From Psychrobacter piscatorii (GTDB taxonomy: Bacteria; Pseudomonadota; Gammaproteobacteria; Pseudomonadales; Moraxellaceae): a DNA stretch of 64,000 nucleotides. The stretch is from contig NZ_CAJHAR010000016.1 of the NCBI RefSeq assembly GCF_904846415.1, positions 1 through 64,000 of the forward strand, written 5' to 3'. Below the pieces are notes generated by a model. The model was given only the letters and a program-made list of their open reading frames with translations, was not told where the DNA came from and did not search any database. Shown in pieces: positions 9,216 to 18,863 of this stretch (the stretch's first letter is position 1; each line of letters opens with the position of its first letter). The position numbers and the translations under genes are program-made.

Positions 9216-10637
9216 ATGAGTATCGCTATATTAAAGCAGAGGCTGAATCAGAGTGTCGATAATTTTTCTGAAGCCGACCAAGTACATAATAAATTTGTCA
9301 AACCGACCAAATTAATGAAGACATTAGCGCTCATTGAACGTAAGTTTGATGATATGGAAAATACGCAGCCTATCGAAGAAAAGATTGCCAACTCGATTTT
9401 AAAGTTAGAAGAGCATGGCAAAGACTATTTGACAAAACGTGACTGGAAGAACTTAGCTTGGTCACTCAGCAAAAAGCTTTTAAATTATGAGGATAAGATA
9501 CTTTTCACCTTTATAGGTGGCCAGCTTATTGAGCATTTTAGCAAAATGGATACTGAGTCACTAAAGTCTGTCTATTTTCCGCTGCTGTACAGTTATTTTG
9601 CAGTAGAACAAGATGAGATAAACAAACGGCCCAATAACTGGATTCAGCTCAGAAATATCTTAAATAACAATCGCTCTACGTTATTTCAAGCCACGCTTAA
9701 GCCTAAAAAATGGCTTATCACGTTAACGGATCATCCTGAAGTACTTTCACTAGATCCTTCAAAACGATTCATTCGTGATTTTTTACAGAATAGCGATGAC
9801 AGCAGAGTTAACAATCAGTTAGAAAGTTTGAGCATTGCACCAAATAGCTGGTTTTGGGACAGTTTGATTAACACATCTATCAAGTCTGTTAAGACCATGA
9901 AAGAAGAGGATTACTTTAAAGTGATTCCACGTTTTTTACTGCTATTAGAAAGAAATCCAATCTATACCACCGCTATTTTAACAGCTCTACTTGAACGTTA
10001 TGCCTCTACCTCAAAACGCGCAGTCGTACATGAAGCTTTAAAGCACGTCTGTTTGACGCAATGGGATAATCCGCAATACGATTCATCAGCAGGCTGGCGC
10101 AATGTCAGTTCAGACACTAAAAAAATGGTAATTCAGTGGTTTGTTCGAGCCGACTTAGAAGCTTTCTTCAAATTATTCAGCCAAACAGCTGATGTCGACC
10201 GCTTTGATTATTGGATTAAATTTATTGATAAAATCTCTTTTTCTCAGATATTTTTAGGCCCAACCGCCGTGCAATCTAGACATGCTGAGCATAGAAAGTT
10301 CAGAGAGCTTAATCATGGCAGATTAAAAAATATTACGGGTTCTACTCCTAGTAATAATGCTTTTTTACTAAAAATTGATAACGTTCATATTGTTGATTTT
10401 TCAGATACTGGGAATGCTTGCTATGGGTATAGTGACTTACCTTTTAATCTTAGTAAGAAAAATATAACGGTTCATGAATTAAAGAGCAAACAGCATTCAA
10501 TATTTAAAAGTGATTCTGGTCGAGCAACGAGTTTGAGCCATTCAGGAAACTGGGAAGCAAAATTTGATAAAAAACTCGCTGAGCTAGGCGTCTTTGCCAG
10601 CCAATCCAGTAGTCCAAAATACAAAAAACGTTATTAA
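9216..10637 (+). CDS. zorC: Zorya defence protein ZorC (EH_signature domain)
   Basis: A 473-aa soluble protein with the EH_signature-type helical domain found in type I Zorya. The characteristic stretch DRFDYWIKFIDKISFSQIFLGP lies near residues 328-350. The presence of ZorC with ZorD, rather than ZorE, marks the system as type I. In characterised systems ZorC binds DNA and cooperates with ZorD. I favour the ATG at 9216, since AAGGTGA ends 5 bases before it. A GTG at 9207 in the same frame, overlapping the zorB stop, is the alternative. Nine bases separate it from zorD. Confidence 0.87.
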   Translation: MSIAILKQRLNQSVDNFSEADQVHNKFVKPTKLMKTLALIERKFDDMENTQPIEEKIANSILKLEEHGKDYLTKRDWKNLAWSLSKKLLNYEDKILFTFIGGQLIEHFSKMDTESLKSVYFPLLYSYFAVEQDEINKRPNNWIQLRNILNNNRSTLFQATLKPKKWLITLTDHPEVLSLDPSKRFIRDFLQNSDDSRVNNQLESLSIAPNSWFWDSLINTSIKSVKTMKEEDYFKVIPRFLLLLERNPIYTTAILTALLERYASTSKRAVVHEALKHVCLTQWDNPQYDSSAGWRNVSSDTKKMVIQWFVRADLEAFFKLFSQTADVDRFDYWIKFIDKISFSQIFLGPTAVQSRHAEHRKFRELNHGRLKNITGSTPSNNAFLLKIDNVHIVDFSDTGNACYGYSDLPFNLSKKNITVHELKSKQHSIFKSDSGRATSLSHSGNWEAKFDKKLAELGVFASQSSSPKYKKRY

Positions 10638-10646
10638 AGAGCTGAT

Positions 10647-13600
10647 ATGAAACTAGCGTTCTGGAAAAGAAAAAAATCCGTTGAGCATGCTTCTGCAGAA
10701 GATGCAGTAGAAAGTATCGTGCCTTTACAGCTGCAATACGATGATATTGGCTTAAAGCACTGCTATACAGCTGTGGCTAAAACGGATGCAGATTTCTATT
10801 GGGAGAGTTTGGCTGATGAGGAGGTCGCATATCAGTCGGATGATAACTATATCTTACCATGGGAAGAGCTTTTTCAGATCCAACAAGACTCTGAGCATGA
10901 TGGCGTTATTGACCTGCTCAACCTGCCGTCCTCAAATGATTTATACCCGATTATTCGTAGTGAAAATGGTATAAGTGATTCGGATTTTCAAATTATTTTG
11001 GATGGCTGGTGTGATAACAACAAGGTTAAATTCAAAGGCTCCGTCAAGCGTACAGGGGCAATCATTAGTCTTGCCGGTAAAGAGCATCTGTTGAGTGAGG
11101 CGACTTGGAAGCTATTAGAGAAAATCAAAGAATTCTCTCGTGTCACGGATAAAAACAAATCATTAAACCAAAAATATTGGGCACAAATACGCAGTTTAGC
11201 GAATAAAAGTGAAGCGAACTTAGATGAGTTTCTGCGTAAAACCATCGTACTTGCCCCAGAGGAGCTGCAACTCAATCTTCGTAAAAATTTAGTGAGTACT
11301 GAGTCAGTGGTAGAGGTGCAGCCTGACTTTAAAGACTCGCCCTCAAATTGGTTACAAACTTTTGATAAATATAATGACGTTCAAAACGAATATACAATCA
11401 GTTTACCAGAAGGTGGTTTGGCACACGTCATCATCGATCCACAAGTTAAAAGTGTACTCAATGAAATTAAGAAGATGCCAAATCGTCGGATAGCTGGTGA
11501 GCGTGCACAAACCTTTTTGCATAATCCTTTTGCGCAGTTAGGTGAAGATGCCGTCGAGGTTATCTCCTCAGAGGGTTTTGAGAAGTCCAAAGAAGAGGCA
11601 GAAATCTATAGCTACCGTTTGCTAATAGATAAAACTTATGATGAATTATCACATTTTAGTTTGGCTCAATTAACATTGCATGAAAACTCGAGTCGAGAAA
11701 AAGATCCTATTCTTTTGGAGCTTTCAAATCTAGAGCAAGCTCAACATTTTATCGCAACTTATGAGCGATCATCACCTGTTTTCCTATGGGTAGGTTACAG
11801 CATAGATAGAACCAACTACTTAGATAACCAGATAGAAGCGCTAAAGAGCGATCTAGAAAAAATTCAACAGTATGATGACGAATTACAAGCTAGGACTGTA
11901 CTAGATTTAAGCAATTACAGCGATCGAGTGATTGGTATTGGCGAAGCTGAAAAACTGAGCTCTGAAGCCATTCAAAAAGACAGTGGCGAATCCGAATGGT
12001 TACCACAGAACCTTATTGACGAATCAAGCAACTTATCTCAGTTTACTTCCGAAAATACTGATGCCAGTACTGAACTGCTTGAGCAGCGTATCCAGCATGC
12101 AGAGGCAGAAGGGGAGGACTTTGTTCTACACCCAGATAGTAATGTATCTATTGCATTAGAAGATGCAAAAAACTTACTTGATGAGCTTCATGAGTCAAAA
12201 GGTGAGAGCCCAGCTGAAAAAGATGTTGAACAAGAGCAGCTAGATACTGATGAAAAAAAGAAAAAATTTACCTTATTGATTGCCAACAATATCGATGAGG
12301 CTGACTTTACTAAGAAGAGAGCTGAAATTCTGAATTTTGATGAAAGTAATCGACCTCCGGCCAGATTGCCATCGAGTTTTAGAAGCCAAGAATTTAGTCT
12401 AAAAAAGCATCAAGAATATGGTATCTCTTGGCTACAAAACCTATATCAGTATGCACCAATTCAGGTAAGTGGTTGCTTGTTAGCGGATGATATGGGATTA
12501 GGAAAAACGCTGCAGTTACTTTGTTTTATCGGTGAGTATTTAGAAACTGCAGAATCTAAAAAACCTGCACTGGTCGTAGCGCCAGTTTCTTTACTCGAAA
12601 ACTGGGAATCTGAAATAAATAGGTTTTTTAGCGCAAAATTTGGAAAAGTCTTAAGTTTATATGGCGATAACTTAAAGCAGCGAAAAATACCGAAGCACTT
12701 AATATCCTCTCAATTAAGAAATGATTACGGAATAACGAATTTGCTTGAAGAGGATTGGTTAGATGGTGCAGATATCGTACTGACTACTTATGAGACCATG
12801 CGAGACCTTGAGTTCTCTTTAGGAAGGGTGGATTGGAGTGTCATGATATGTGATGAAGCACAAAAAATAAAAGTGCCCACCGCCATGGTGACTAAAGCCG
12901 CTAAAGCCCAGAAAGCAGATTTTAAGATTGCTTGTACAGGTACGCCTGTAGAAAACTCACTGGTTGACCTATGGTGCTTATTTGATTTTATACAAGAAAA
13001 TCTACTAGGTTCGCTTAGTGAGTTTAATAAAGAGTATCGTCGTCCTATTGAAAAGAAAGATGATGAAGATAGCGCGATAATAGATGAGCTTCGTCAATTG
13101 ATTGAGCCACAAGTATTAAGACGTATGAAGCATGATGTCGCTGAGCTACCAGCAAAACACGAAGTTAATGATTGTAAAAATATTGAAATATCAACGCTGC
13201 AGCGCACACTCTATAAACAAGTATCAAATGATTATAAAAATTTATCTGAGCAAGGCCACAAAGGCGTTATGTTAAAAGCGCTACATGACATGCGAATGAT
13301 TTGTGCTCATCCTCTAAAGTTTCAACGACAAGCGAGTATCAGTGATTCGCCTAAAGCCAAATGGTTAATAGACACTTTAGAGACCATAAAACAAAAATAT
13401 GAGAAGGTGATTATTTTCACTGAGTTTAGAGATATTCAATTATTTTTAAAACGCCTTCTCCTTGAGCGATATGGATTAAGCGTTACTACAGTGAACGGAG
13501 ATTCAAATACTAACAGCAGAAAAGGCTTAACCCGGCAGGGCATTATTGATCAGTTCCAAGAAGTGAATGGTTTTAATGTGATTATCTTATCCACGGTTGC

Positions 13601-13874
13601 AGTTGGCTTTGGTGTGAATATCCAAAAAGCGAATCATGTGATCCACTATACACGTAGTTGGAACCCAGCTAAGGAAGATCAAGCAACTGATAGAGCCTAC
13701 CGAATTGGGCAAGATAAAGAGGTTTACGTGTACTATCCATCTATTGCAGCAACTGATTTTGAGACGTTTGAGATTAAACTGGATAAGCTACTATCAAGTA
13801 AGCGTAGTCTTGCCGATGATATGTTGAAACCAAACGTAGAGCTCACTCAAGAACTGATTCAGTCGATTTATTGA
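10647..13874 (+). CDS. zorD: Zorya defence protein ZorD (SNF2-type helicase/nuclease)
   Basis: A 1075-aa SF2 helicase of the SNF2 class. The Walker A lies in LLADDMGLGKTLQLL (about 610-624), the Walker B as DEAQ in ICDEAQKIK (about 734) and the C-terminal helicase lobe ends with DRAYRIGQ (about 1012). The first 550 residues are a family-specific regulatory region with acidic, low-complexity linkers near 440-540. In studied type I Zorya, ZorD is the effector that unwinds and degrades phage DNA once ZorAB signals. The gene looks intact and is the last of the zorABCD operon. Confidence 0.92.
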   Translation: MKLAFWKRKKSVEHASAEDAVESIVPLQLQYDDIGLKHCYTAVAKTDADFYWESLADEEVAYQSDDNYILPWEELFQIQQDSEHDGVIDLLNLPSSNDLYPIIRSENGISDSDFQIILDGWCDNNKVKFKGSVKRTGAIISLAGKEHLLSEATWKLLEKIKEFSRVTDKNKSLNQKYWAQIRSLANKSEANLDEFLRKTIVLAPEELQLNLRKNLVSTESVVEVQPDFKDSPSNWLQTFDKYNDVQNEYTISLPEGGLAHVIIDPQVKSVLNEIKKMPNRRIAGERAQTFLHNPFAQLGEDAVEVISSEGFEKSKEEAEIYSYRLLIDKTYDELSHFSLAQLTLHENSSREKDPILLELSNLEQAQHFIATYERSSPVFLWVGYSIDRTNYLDNQIEALKSDLEKIQQYDDELQARTVLDLSNYSDRVIGIGEAEKLSSEAIQKDSGESEWLPQNLIDESSNLSQFTSENTDASTELLEQRIQHAEAEGEDFVLHPDSNVSIALEDAKNLLDELHESKGESPAEKDVEQEQLDTDEKKKKFTLLIANNIDEADFTKKRAEILNFDESNRPPARLPSSFRSQEFSLKKHQEYGISWLQNLYQYAPIQVSGCLLADDMGLGKTLQLLCFIGEYLETAESKKPALVVAPVSLLENWESEINRFFSAKFGKVLSLYGDNLKQRKIPKHLISSQLRNDYGITNLLEEDWLDGADIVLTTYETMRDLEFSLGRVDWSVMICDEAQKIKVPTAMVTKAAKAQKADFKIACTGTPVENSLVDLWCLFDFIQENLLGSLSEFNKEYRRPIEKKDDEDSAIIDELRQLIEPQVLRRMKHDVAELPAKHEVNDCKNIEISTLQRTLYKQVSNDYKNLSEQGHKGVMLKALHDMRMICAHPLKFQRQASISDSPKAKWLIDTLETIKQKYEKVIIFTEFRDIQLFLKRLLLERYGLSVTTVNGDSNTNSRKGLTRQGIIDQFQEVNGFNVIILSTVAVGFGVNIQKANHVIHYTRSWNPAKEDQATDRAYRIGQDKEVYVYYPSIAATDFETFEIKLDKLLSSKRSLADDMLKPNVELTQELIQSIY

Positions 13875-14140
13875 GTAAGACTTTTAACGAAGGGCGGGGT
13901 TATATTTAATCCTTATCTACTACTGCCGTTAATTATTAGTGACATAGATAAAGGTATGACGCCCTGATGATCTAGCAAAAATTTCATAGCAGTGGAAAGT
14001 TTCATAAGTTGACTACAACGAACTTAAGCATAGCTAGCTTTGCTCTATCTACTTATTTTAGGAATATTTTTTAATGTGATAATCCTTGAGATTAACAAGG
14101 TTATTAGTAGCTATATAATAAATATGCATGGAGAAAAATC

Positions 14141-16363
14141 TTGTTTTTCATTTATACAATCATTTTTGCAGTTATTGCTTATCTTTTTATAAAGAATGTC
14201 GCTTACCCGTATGCTGTAGATCGTTATTTCAAGAGTGAAGAGTTTCTTGCCATAAAAGAAAGTATCTCTCAGCATGTACAAGACTGTAATGACTTAAATC
14301 AACATATCCAAAACCTAAAGCTTTCATATGCTGATATAGAATCCTTCGACTATGGTAAAGGAAATTTGTCTGACACCAGTAGATATAACATGAAAAGAAA
14401 AAACTGGTCTGAAAGCACAAACAACCGATGGACGCATCCATGCTCTCTATCTATTGTGAAAAATGCTAACGATCAGCCATTCAAGTATCTATGTAAGTAC
14501 TTTAACATCAAACCGACTGAAGAAACTTTAGAGAAGTTTGAGAATGCACTAAATGATTTTTCTGCTGCCGAACAAGGTAAGGTTTTGTTGGTGCAGGAAA
14601 GAGATGCTACGATAGCCAGTGTAATGGAATCCATACCGGCATTTGTAATGCGCTCTAGTGAAGAAAGAATAAAGCAAGAATTAGGCTTTATGCTTGTCAA
14701 CTTATCTCAGTTGTATTTTCCTGTTTATACTTTTCAGTATGTTTCAGCTGGTGGTAACAGCTCATCAAGGTTTGATTTCAGATTAGACTTAGACCAGCTA
14801 GAACGATTTATCGGTTACTTAGCTGAATTGGTGAAGTTTGAGAATAGCGTGGCAGGTCAACGGGCATTAATGACAGCCAAGTTGAGAGAAAGAATTAAAG
14901 TACGAGATAACTTTACTTGTAAAATATGCTCTCTTTCCACTTCGGATGAAAAAAATCTTTTACTTGAGATTGATCATATTATTCCTTTATCAAAAGGTGG
15001 TAAATCAACAGAAGATAACTTACAAGTACTATGCTGGCGTTGTAATCGCTCTAAAGGATCAAAAACAGATCATGTCCCAAGCTTAACGCATGACCAATTG
15101 GTTAATAATATACCAAAACCAGAAGTTGCGGCACGTCCTACTATGCCACCAACACTGCCACAAAATATGCCTGTCTCTATCGCTGAGTCATTTAATGAAA
15201 AACCTCGAGCAGTTACACCAAAGTCGTCAGTAAGCATGGTTCGTTCAAATACAAATACGCCGCCACCTATTCCTCATTCGCATTCATTAAAAGCTACACC
15301 TGATATAACCACGTCACCCAGTACTGCGCCACCACCTACAAATGATGTTTTCTTGACTTGCTTCCCTGATCCAGTGGTAGCAGAAGATGCACAAGCAACA
15401 TCAAGTAACCCTACAAACATAACCAATGCTCAAAAAAATGCGGTTAGAACTGCTCACAGCTATCTTGAAAGCTCGGGTTTTTCGCGTGATGGTCTGATTG
15501 AGCAACTAGAGTATGATGGTTATACAGGCAGTGACGCGACCATAGCAGTAGATAGTTTAAATATGAACTGGATTAAGCAGGCTAAAAAAACAGCGAAGTC
15601 TTATCTTCAAGATTCGGGTTTCTCGCGTAATGGTCTGATTGAGCAACTAGAGTATGACGGCTATACAGGCAGTGATGCAACCACAGCAGTAGATAGTTTG
15701 GATATGAATTGGATTAAGCAAGCTAAGAAAACAGCGAAGTCTTATCTTCAAGATTCGGGCTTCTCGCGTAATGGTCTGATCGAGCAACTAGAGTATGACG
15801 GTTATACAAGCAGTGATGCAACCACAGCAGTAGATAACCTAAACTTGGGTCAATCGAAGAGCGACAAGCCTAAGCCGAGCCACGCAGAAACAGTGGAGTT
15901 TACACCTAAGAATTCAGCCAATCTGACAAATCCTCAAAAGAATGCTGTTAGGTCAGCAAAAGACTGGATAGAATACTCTGCTTATTCACGTAAGAATCTT
16001 ATCGAAACGCTCTCTCAAAGTGACGGATATACTATTAGGGATGCCACTTTTGCGGTAGACAGTTTGGATATTAACTGGGCCAAGCAAGCTAAGAAAGCGG
16101 CGAAAGACTGGATAGAATATTCTGCTTATTCACGTAAGAATCTTATTGAAACACTCTCTCAAAGCGATGGCTACACTATTGATGATGCGACTGTAGCAGT
16201 AGATGGTTTGGATATTGATTGGAACGAGCAGGCATTGAGATCAGCAAAAGATTGGCTTGAATACTCTGGTTACTCACGCAAAAACCTTATCGAGACACTC
16301 TCTCAAAGTGATGGTTACAGTCAGAGTCAGGCAACTTATGCAGCAGAAAAGACTGGTGTTTGA
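14141..16363 (+). CDS. Membrane-anchored HNH endonuclease with six Ltp-type repeats
   Basis: A 740-aa protein with three parts. Residues 1-18 are a hydrophobic N-terminal anchor. An HNH nuclease follows at about 250-310, with CKIC, LEIDHIIPLSKGGKS, NLQVLCWRCN and a final Lys: two CxxC pairs plus the DH...N...N core. A Pro/Thr-rich linker leads to a C-terminal array of six roughly 47-48-residue repeats with the Ltp signature (YSRKNLIETLS..DGYT..DAT.AVD). Ltp domains are known from a phage superinfection-exclusion lipoprotein that blocks DNA entry. There is no lipobox here. The start is TTG at 14141: GGAG lies 7 bases upstream, and a TATAAT sits at 14114-14119. It stands 266 bases after zorD on the same strand. 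My inference is a defence nuclease held near the membrane. Confidence 0.8.
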   Translation: MFFIYTIIFAVIAYLFIKNVAYPYAVDRYFKSEEFLAIKESISQHVQDCNDLNQHIQNLKLSYADIESFDYGKGNLSDTSRYNMKRKNWSESTNNRWTHPCSLSIVKNANDQPFKYLCKYFNIKPTEETLEKFENALNDFSAAEQGKVLLVQERDATIASVMESIPAFVMRSSEERIKQELGFMLVNLSQLYFPVYTFQYVSAGGNSSSRFDFRLDLDQLERFIGYLAELVKFENSVAGQRALMTAKLRERIKVRDNFTCKICSLSTSDEKNLLLEIDHIIPLSKGGKSTEDNLQVLCWRCNRSKGSKTDHVPSLTHDQLVNNIPKPEVAARPTMPPTLPQNMPVSIAESFNEKPRAVTPKSSVSMVRSNTNTPPPIPHSHSLKATPDITTSPSTAPPPTNDVFLTCFPDPVVAEDAQATSSNPTNITNAQKNAVRTAHSYLESSGFSRDGLIEQLEYDGYTGSDATIAVDSLNMNWIKQAKKTAKSYLQDSGFSRNGLIEQLEYDGYTGSDATTAVDSLDMNWIKQAKKTAKSYLQDSGFSRNGLIEQLEYDGYTSSDATTAVDNLNLGQSKSDKPKPSHAETVEFTPKNSANLTNPQKNAVRSAKDWIEYSAYSRKNLIETLSQSDGYTIRDATFAVDSLDINWAKQAKKAAKDWIEYSAYSRKNLIETLSQSDGYTIDDATVAVDGLDIDWNEQALRSAKDWLEYSGYSRKNLIETLSQSDGYSQSQATYAAEKTGV
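15437..16360 (+). repeat. Tandem coding repeats (Ltp units, two sub-families)
   Basis: Six in-frame repeats encode the Ltp array. Copies 1-3 have a period of 141 bases (47 codons), and copies 2 and 3 are nearly identical in DNA. Copies 4-6 have a period of 144 bases (48 codons) and form a second closely related set after a short spacer. The two blocks look like separate recent amplifications from one ancestral unit. Copy number may vary between strains. Confidence 0.85.
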
Positions 16364-16545
16364 GCACACTTAAACAGAGGTCTTATAAATACACTAAATA
16401 AAAGAAGTAAAATAATTATTAAAAGGTAGCTAATTAAAGTAGCGACTCTACTCAACTTAATTTTAAAAAAATGAGTAAAAATATTGAGGGTTATGTAGGT
16501 TCATCAAATTTAGAATGTTTTTAAGAGAAGGTATTTTATATATAG

Positions 16546-16577
16546 AAAATCCAGACAACTTAAGCTGTCTGGATTTT
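16546..16577 (-). terminator. Rho-independent terminator
   Basis: A 12-bp perfect stem (AAAATCCAGACA / TGTCTGGATTTT) with an 8-base loop, A-rich on one side and T-rich on the other. It can stop transcripts from both sides. It follows the end of the small minus-strand gene at 16592 and also faces the HNH-Ltp gene. Confidence 0.8.
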
Positions 16578-16591
16578 TCGATGATTAAAGC

Positions 16592-16912
16592 TCATTTATT
16601 TTCTTTATCTGTCCGCCATAAAGCATGCTCACATATTGCGCATAACCAACTATCTTTTGCGCGCATATAATGAATATCAGCAGGTACTTCAATCGGACAA
16701 GCATAACCGCAGTACTCACATACAACATCGTCCAAGTAAGCATAACACTGAGCGACTGTCTCAAAGAATACTTGAGGACTTACCTCATACTTCTCACAAA
16801 GCGTCTTCACATGTTTAATAAAGCCGCTCTGATTATCATATGCCCAGTAATCCTCACACATTTTGATATCATATGGGCTCTGCGTCATATTAGGCTGAAG
16901 TTTTACACTCAT
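16592..16912 (-). CDS. Small CxxC-pair protein of unknown function
   Basis: A 106-aa protein I do not recognise. It ends in two cysteine pairs, CEYCGYAC and CAICEHALW, that would form a zinc-binding knuckle. I chose the ATG at 16912 because GAGGAG lies 8 bases upstream and because a longer reading would run into the preceding gene. It is 10 bases after the 97-aa gene, so it is the third gene of an int-led operon. It is probably cargo or an accessory of the integrative element. Confidence 0.6.
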   Translation of the reverse strand: MSVKLQPNMTQSPYDIKMCEDYWAYDNQSGFIKHVKTLCEKYEVSPQVFFETVAQCYAYLDDVVCEYCGYACPIEVPADIHYMRAKDSWLCAICEHALWRTDKENK

Positions 16913-16922
16913 AATACTCTCC

Positions 16923-17216
16923 TCAGTAGTTGCCATAATCAGAGTACGGTAGTAGCTCATAAAGCTCGCCCTGAAGCTGACAACGCATATCCTCAATTAC
17001 ATAACCAAGACTCGAGTCTAAGCGCTTCTGCACCCACACACGCATTGCCATATCATTATTAAAGCACCGCTTTACTCCCAAGAAGCGTGCTAGGTTATAA
17101 CCCGATGAAATGTACAACTCACGCATCAATGCATTGGCGATAAGATTTGCATCTGCACTGATTGCACTATCAGGTTTAAACTCACCAAACAGTTCTTCAT
17201 AATTGATGATTTTCAT
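16923..17216 (-). CDS. Hypothetical protein next to integrase
   Basis: A 97-aa protein of unknown function, beginning MKIINYEELFGEFKPDSA. Its start overlaps the integrase stop by four bases (ATGA), so it is translated together with the integrase. It has no membrane segment, no cysteine cluster and no motif that I can name. Position suggests an accessory gene of the integration module. Length and coupling support that it is real. Confidence 0.6.
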   Translation of the reverse strand: MKIINYEELFGEFKPDSAISADANLIANALMRELYISSGYNLARFLGVKRCFNNDMAMRVWVQKRLDSSLGYVIEDMRCQLQGELYELLPYSDYGNY

Positions 17217-18436
17217 TGCGACGTCTCCTTTTCAGTTTGTGCATTAGAGCTATTCGATGGACTGGTTAGCTTCTCCTTGCTCGCCAGTAGCAAGTTATCC
17301 ATCGCTGAGCCATCTTGACGGGTGATATCAGGCACATAGCGGCTATACACTCGAAACAGCATCTCTGTACTACTGTGACCCATCTGCCTAGCAATCCACT
17401 CAGGGTTCTCACCAGCAGCGAGCCAAAGCGTGGCTGCTGTATGCCGAGTCTGATAAGCACGCCTGTGTTTCAAACCGAGTAGGGCAAGGGTGGGTTTCCA
17501 TACCCGTCTATTCACATTACGATACTCCATCGGGTTGCCCTGTGAGTTGCAAAATACGAACTCTGATTTACCGTAGGTGCGTGCCTTCTGCTCTAGTAGG
17601 GCATCGTAGACCAACTGTGATATCGCAATATCGCGTTGTGAGCCTAATGTTTTAGTCGGACCCATCTCACCATTAACTAATGCCTCTCTTATACTAATCT
17701 CACGGCGATCAAAATTAATGCAATCCCACTTCAGCCCATCTATTTCACTGGTACGCATTCCTGTAAAGAAGCGAATAGTGTAGTAGGGCTTATAGTCAGC
17801 TCGAACATGCTTTAAAAACAGCCATACCTCAGCCAGGGTAAAAGGGTTTACATCTGGACGAGCTTGTTTGAGATTCTTAATATTTTTATAAGGCGTCTCA
17901 AACTCATGGCGATCTGATGCTTCTTCTAGTATCATACGAAGAAGTATCATGATCTGATTGATCCGTGCTACTGACAGACTTGACTGACCATTTTTACCGT
18001 AACGAACTTTGGCGAGAGAGCTACGGAAGGTTAGCAAGTCTGATTTTTTTATGGCATGTATCGCTTTGCCACCAAATTCAGGTAACAAATACTTATTCAG
18101 AATAATCTGTATCTTTTGCCGATAGCTCGGCCGCCATTCAATTTTCTTCTCTTCGTAAAAAATCTCTGCAAACTGCCCAAAGGTCGGATTGCGACTGATA
18201 CAAGCTTCGGCTCTATCAGCCAGTGCCGTCATTTCTTTTAAACGTGTACTCTTTGGAAAGTAAGCGCCATAGTCAAAGATGCCTAGGGTTATTTCTGCAT
18301 CTATCTTTTTCAAAACAGTCGCTAATTTTTTTCTGTTAGCTGGATTATCTTCTAAGCTAGTCTTTTCTCGACAACGTATACCTAGGTAGTAGAAATCGGC
18401 AATTAGTTTGCCAAACCGTTTTTGTATAGTAGCCAT
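17213..18436 (-). CDS. int: Tyrosine recombinase / phage-type integrase
   Basis: A 407-aa integrase. The N-terminal part is an arm-binding domain of the DUF3596 style (KLIADFYYLGIRCREKTSL), followed by a core-binding SAM-like domain (about 85-180) and the catalytic domain. Catalytic residues are visible: Arg in TGMRTSEIDGLKW (about 231), HxxR in YQTRHTAATLWL (about 340), the GH of RQMGHSS and the Tyr nucleophile in FRVYSRYV. All are intact. It lies between a small excisionase-like gene and the two coupled small genes, about 1 kb from a tRNA-Gly fragment that is probably its attachment core. Confidence 0.92.
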   Translation of the reverse strand: MATIQKRFGKLIADFYYLGIRCREKTSLEDNPANRKKLATVLKKIDAEITLGIFDYGAYFPKSTRLKEMTALADRAEACISRNPTFGQFAEIFYEEKKIEWRPSYRQKIQIILNKYLLPEFGGKAIHAIKKSDLLTFRSSLAKVRYGKNGQSSLSVARINQIMILLRMILEEASDRHEFETPYKNIKNLKQARPDVNPFTLAEVWLFLKHVRADYKPYYTIRFFTGMRTSEIDGLKWDCINFDRREISIREALVNGEMGPTKTLGSQRDIAISQLVYDALLEQKARTYGKSEFVFCNSQGNPMEYRNVNRRVWKPTLALLGLKHRRAYQTRHTAATLWLAAGENPEWIARQMGHSSTEMLFRVYSRYVPDITRQDGSAMDNLLLASKEKLTSPSNSSNAQTEKETSQ

Positions 18437-18452
18437 GATACATCTCCCTCTA

Positions 18453-18668
18453 TTATTGAAGTGCCATACCGTTGATAGCGCTCATAACCGGCTTGCACAT
18501 ATCCTCTTCGATACGCTCCCATACATACAGAATCTTACGGCCACCAAAAGGGCGTATGTAGTGAATGTTTTCAATCAAAACGGTGTCTTTCATTTGATTG
18601 CGGATAGTACGTGCGTCGTACTTGATGCGCTCAGCTAACTCATCAGTTGTTAAGTAAGTATTACTCAT
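18453..18668 (-). CDS. Small HTH protein, excisionase/AlpA-like
   Basis: A 71-aa protein beginning MSNTYLTTDELAERIKYDARTI. This is the winged-helix pattern of AlpA/excisionase-type proteins (LTTxELAxxIxYxxRTI, then a Gly-Gly-Arg-Lys turn and a Tyr-Val-Trp strand). Such proteins bend DNA at att sites to drive excision or activate the integrase gene. It ends 16 bases before int and so is the first gene of the int operon. It is read away from the XRE regulator. Confidence 0.75.
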   Translation of the reverse strand: MSNTYLTTDELAERIKYDARTIRNQMKDTVLIENIHYIRPFGGRKILYVWERIEEDMCKPVMSAINGMALQ

Positions 18669-18770
18669 TGTCTTTACCTCTTTTCAGTTATTAAGTCATT
18701 GCATTAAGTGATAGAATAAAAATTATTTTATCAGCCTGTAAAAATGCATCCTTGAAGTATCAGCTATTAT

Positions 18771-18860
18771 TTACCCGCTTAAAGGTAATTAATAACCGAT
18801 TTGTGTAATATATTACCTTTTTACTGCAATGTAAAGCATTTTTACCCGAAAAGAGGTAAA
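18771..18860. promoter_or_regulatory. Paired operator-like inverted repeats between xis and XRE regulator
   Basis: Two copies of the same interrupted palindrome are seen: TTACC-N8-GGTAA at 18771-18788 and TTTACC-N8-GGTAAA at 18841-18860. Their start points are 70 bases apart, and half-site-like TTACC and TTTAC/GTAAA elements lie between. The second copy overlaps the ribosome binding site of the XRE gene. This fits autoregulation by the XRE protein and control of the divergent xis-int operon. The binding protein is inferred. Confidence 0.6.
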
Positions 18861-18863
18861 TTT

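Noticed and set aside
15437..16360. Regular repeats that could suggest a CRISPR or other array
   Set aside because: They are in-frame coding repeats of 47-48 codons with no unique spacers; no CRISPR array or cas gene is visible anywhere in the window.
14141..16363. HNH gene as ZorE of a type II Zorya
   Set aside because: The operon already has ZorC and ZorD, which define type I, and this protein has a membrane anchor and Ltp repeats that I do not associate with ZorE.
18801..18863. Upstream start for the XRE regulator
   Set aside because: The added residues would be encoded by operator sequence; the start at 18864 has AAGAGG at the right distance.
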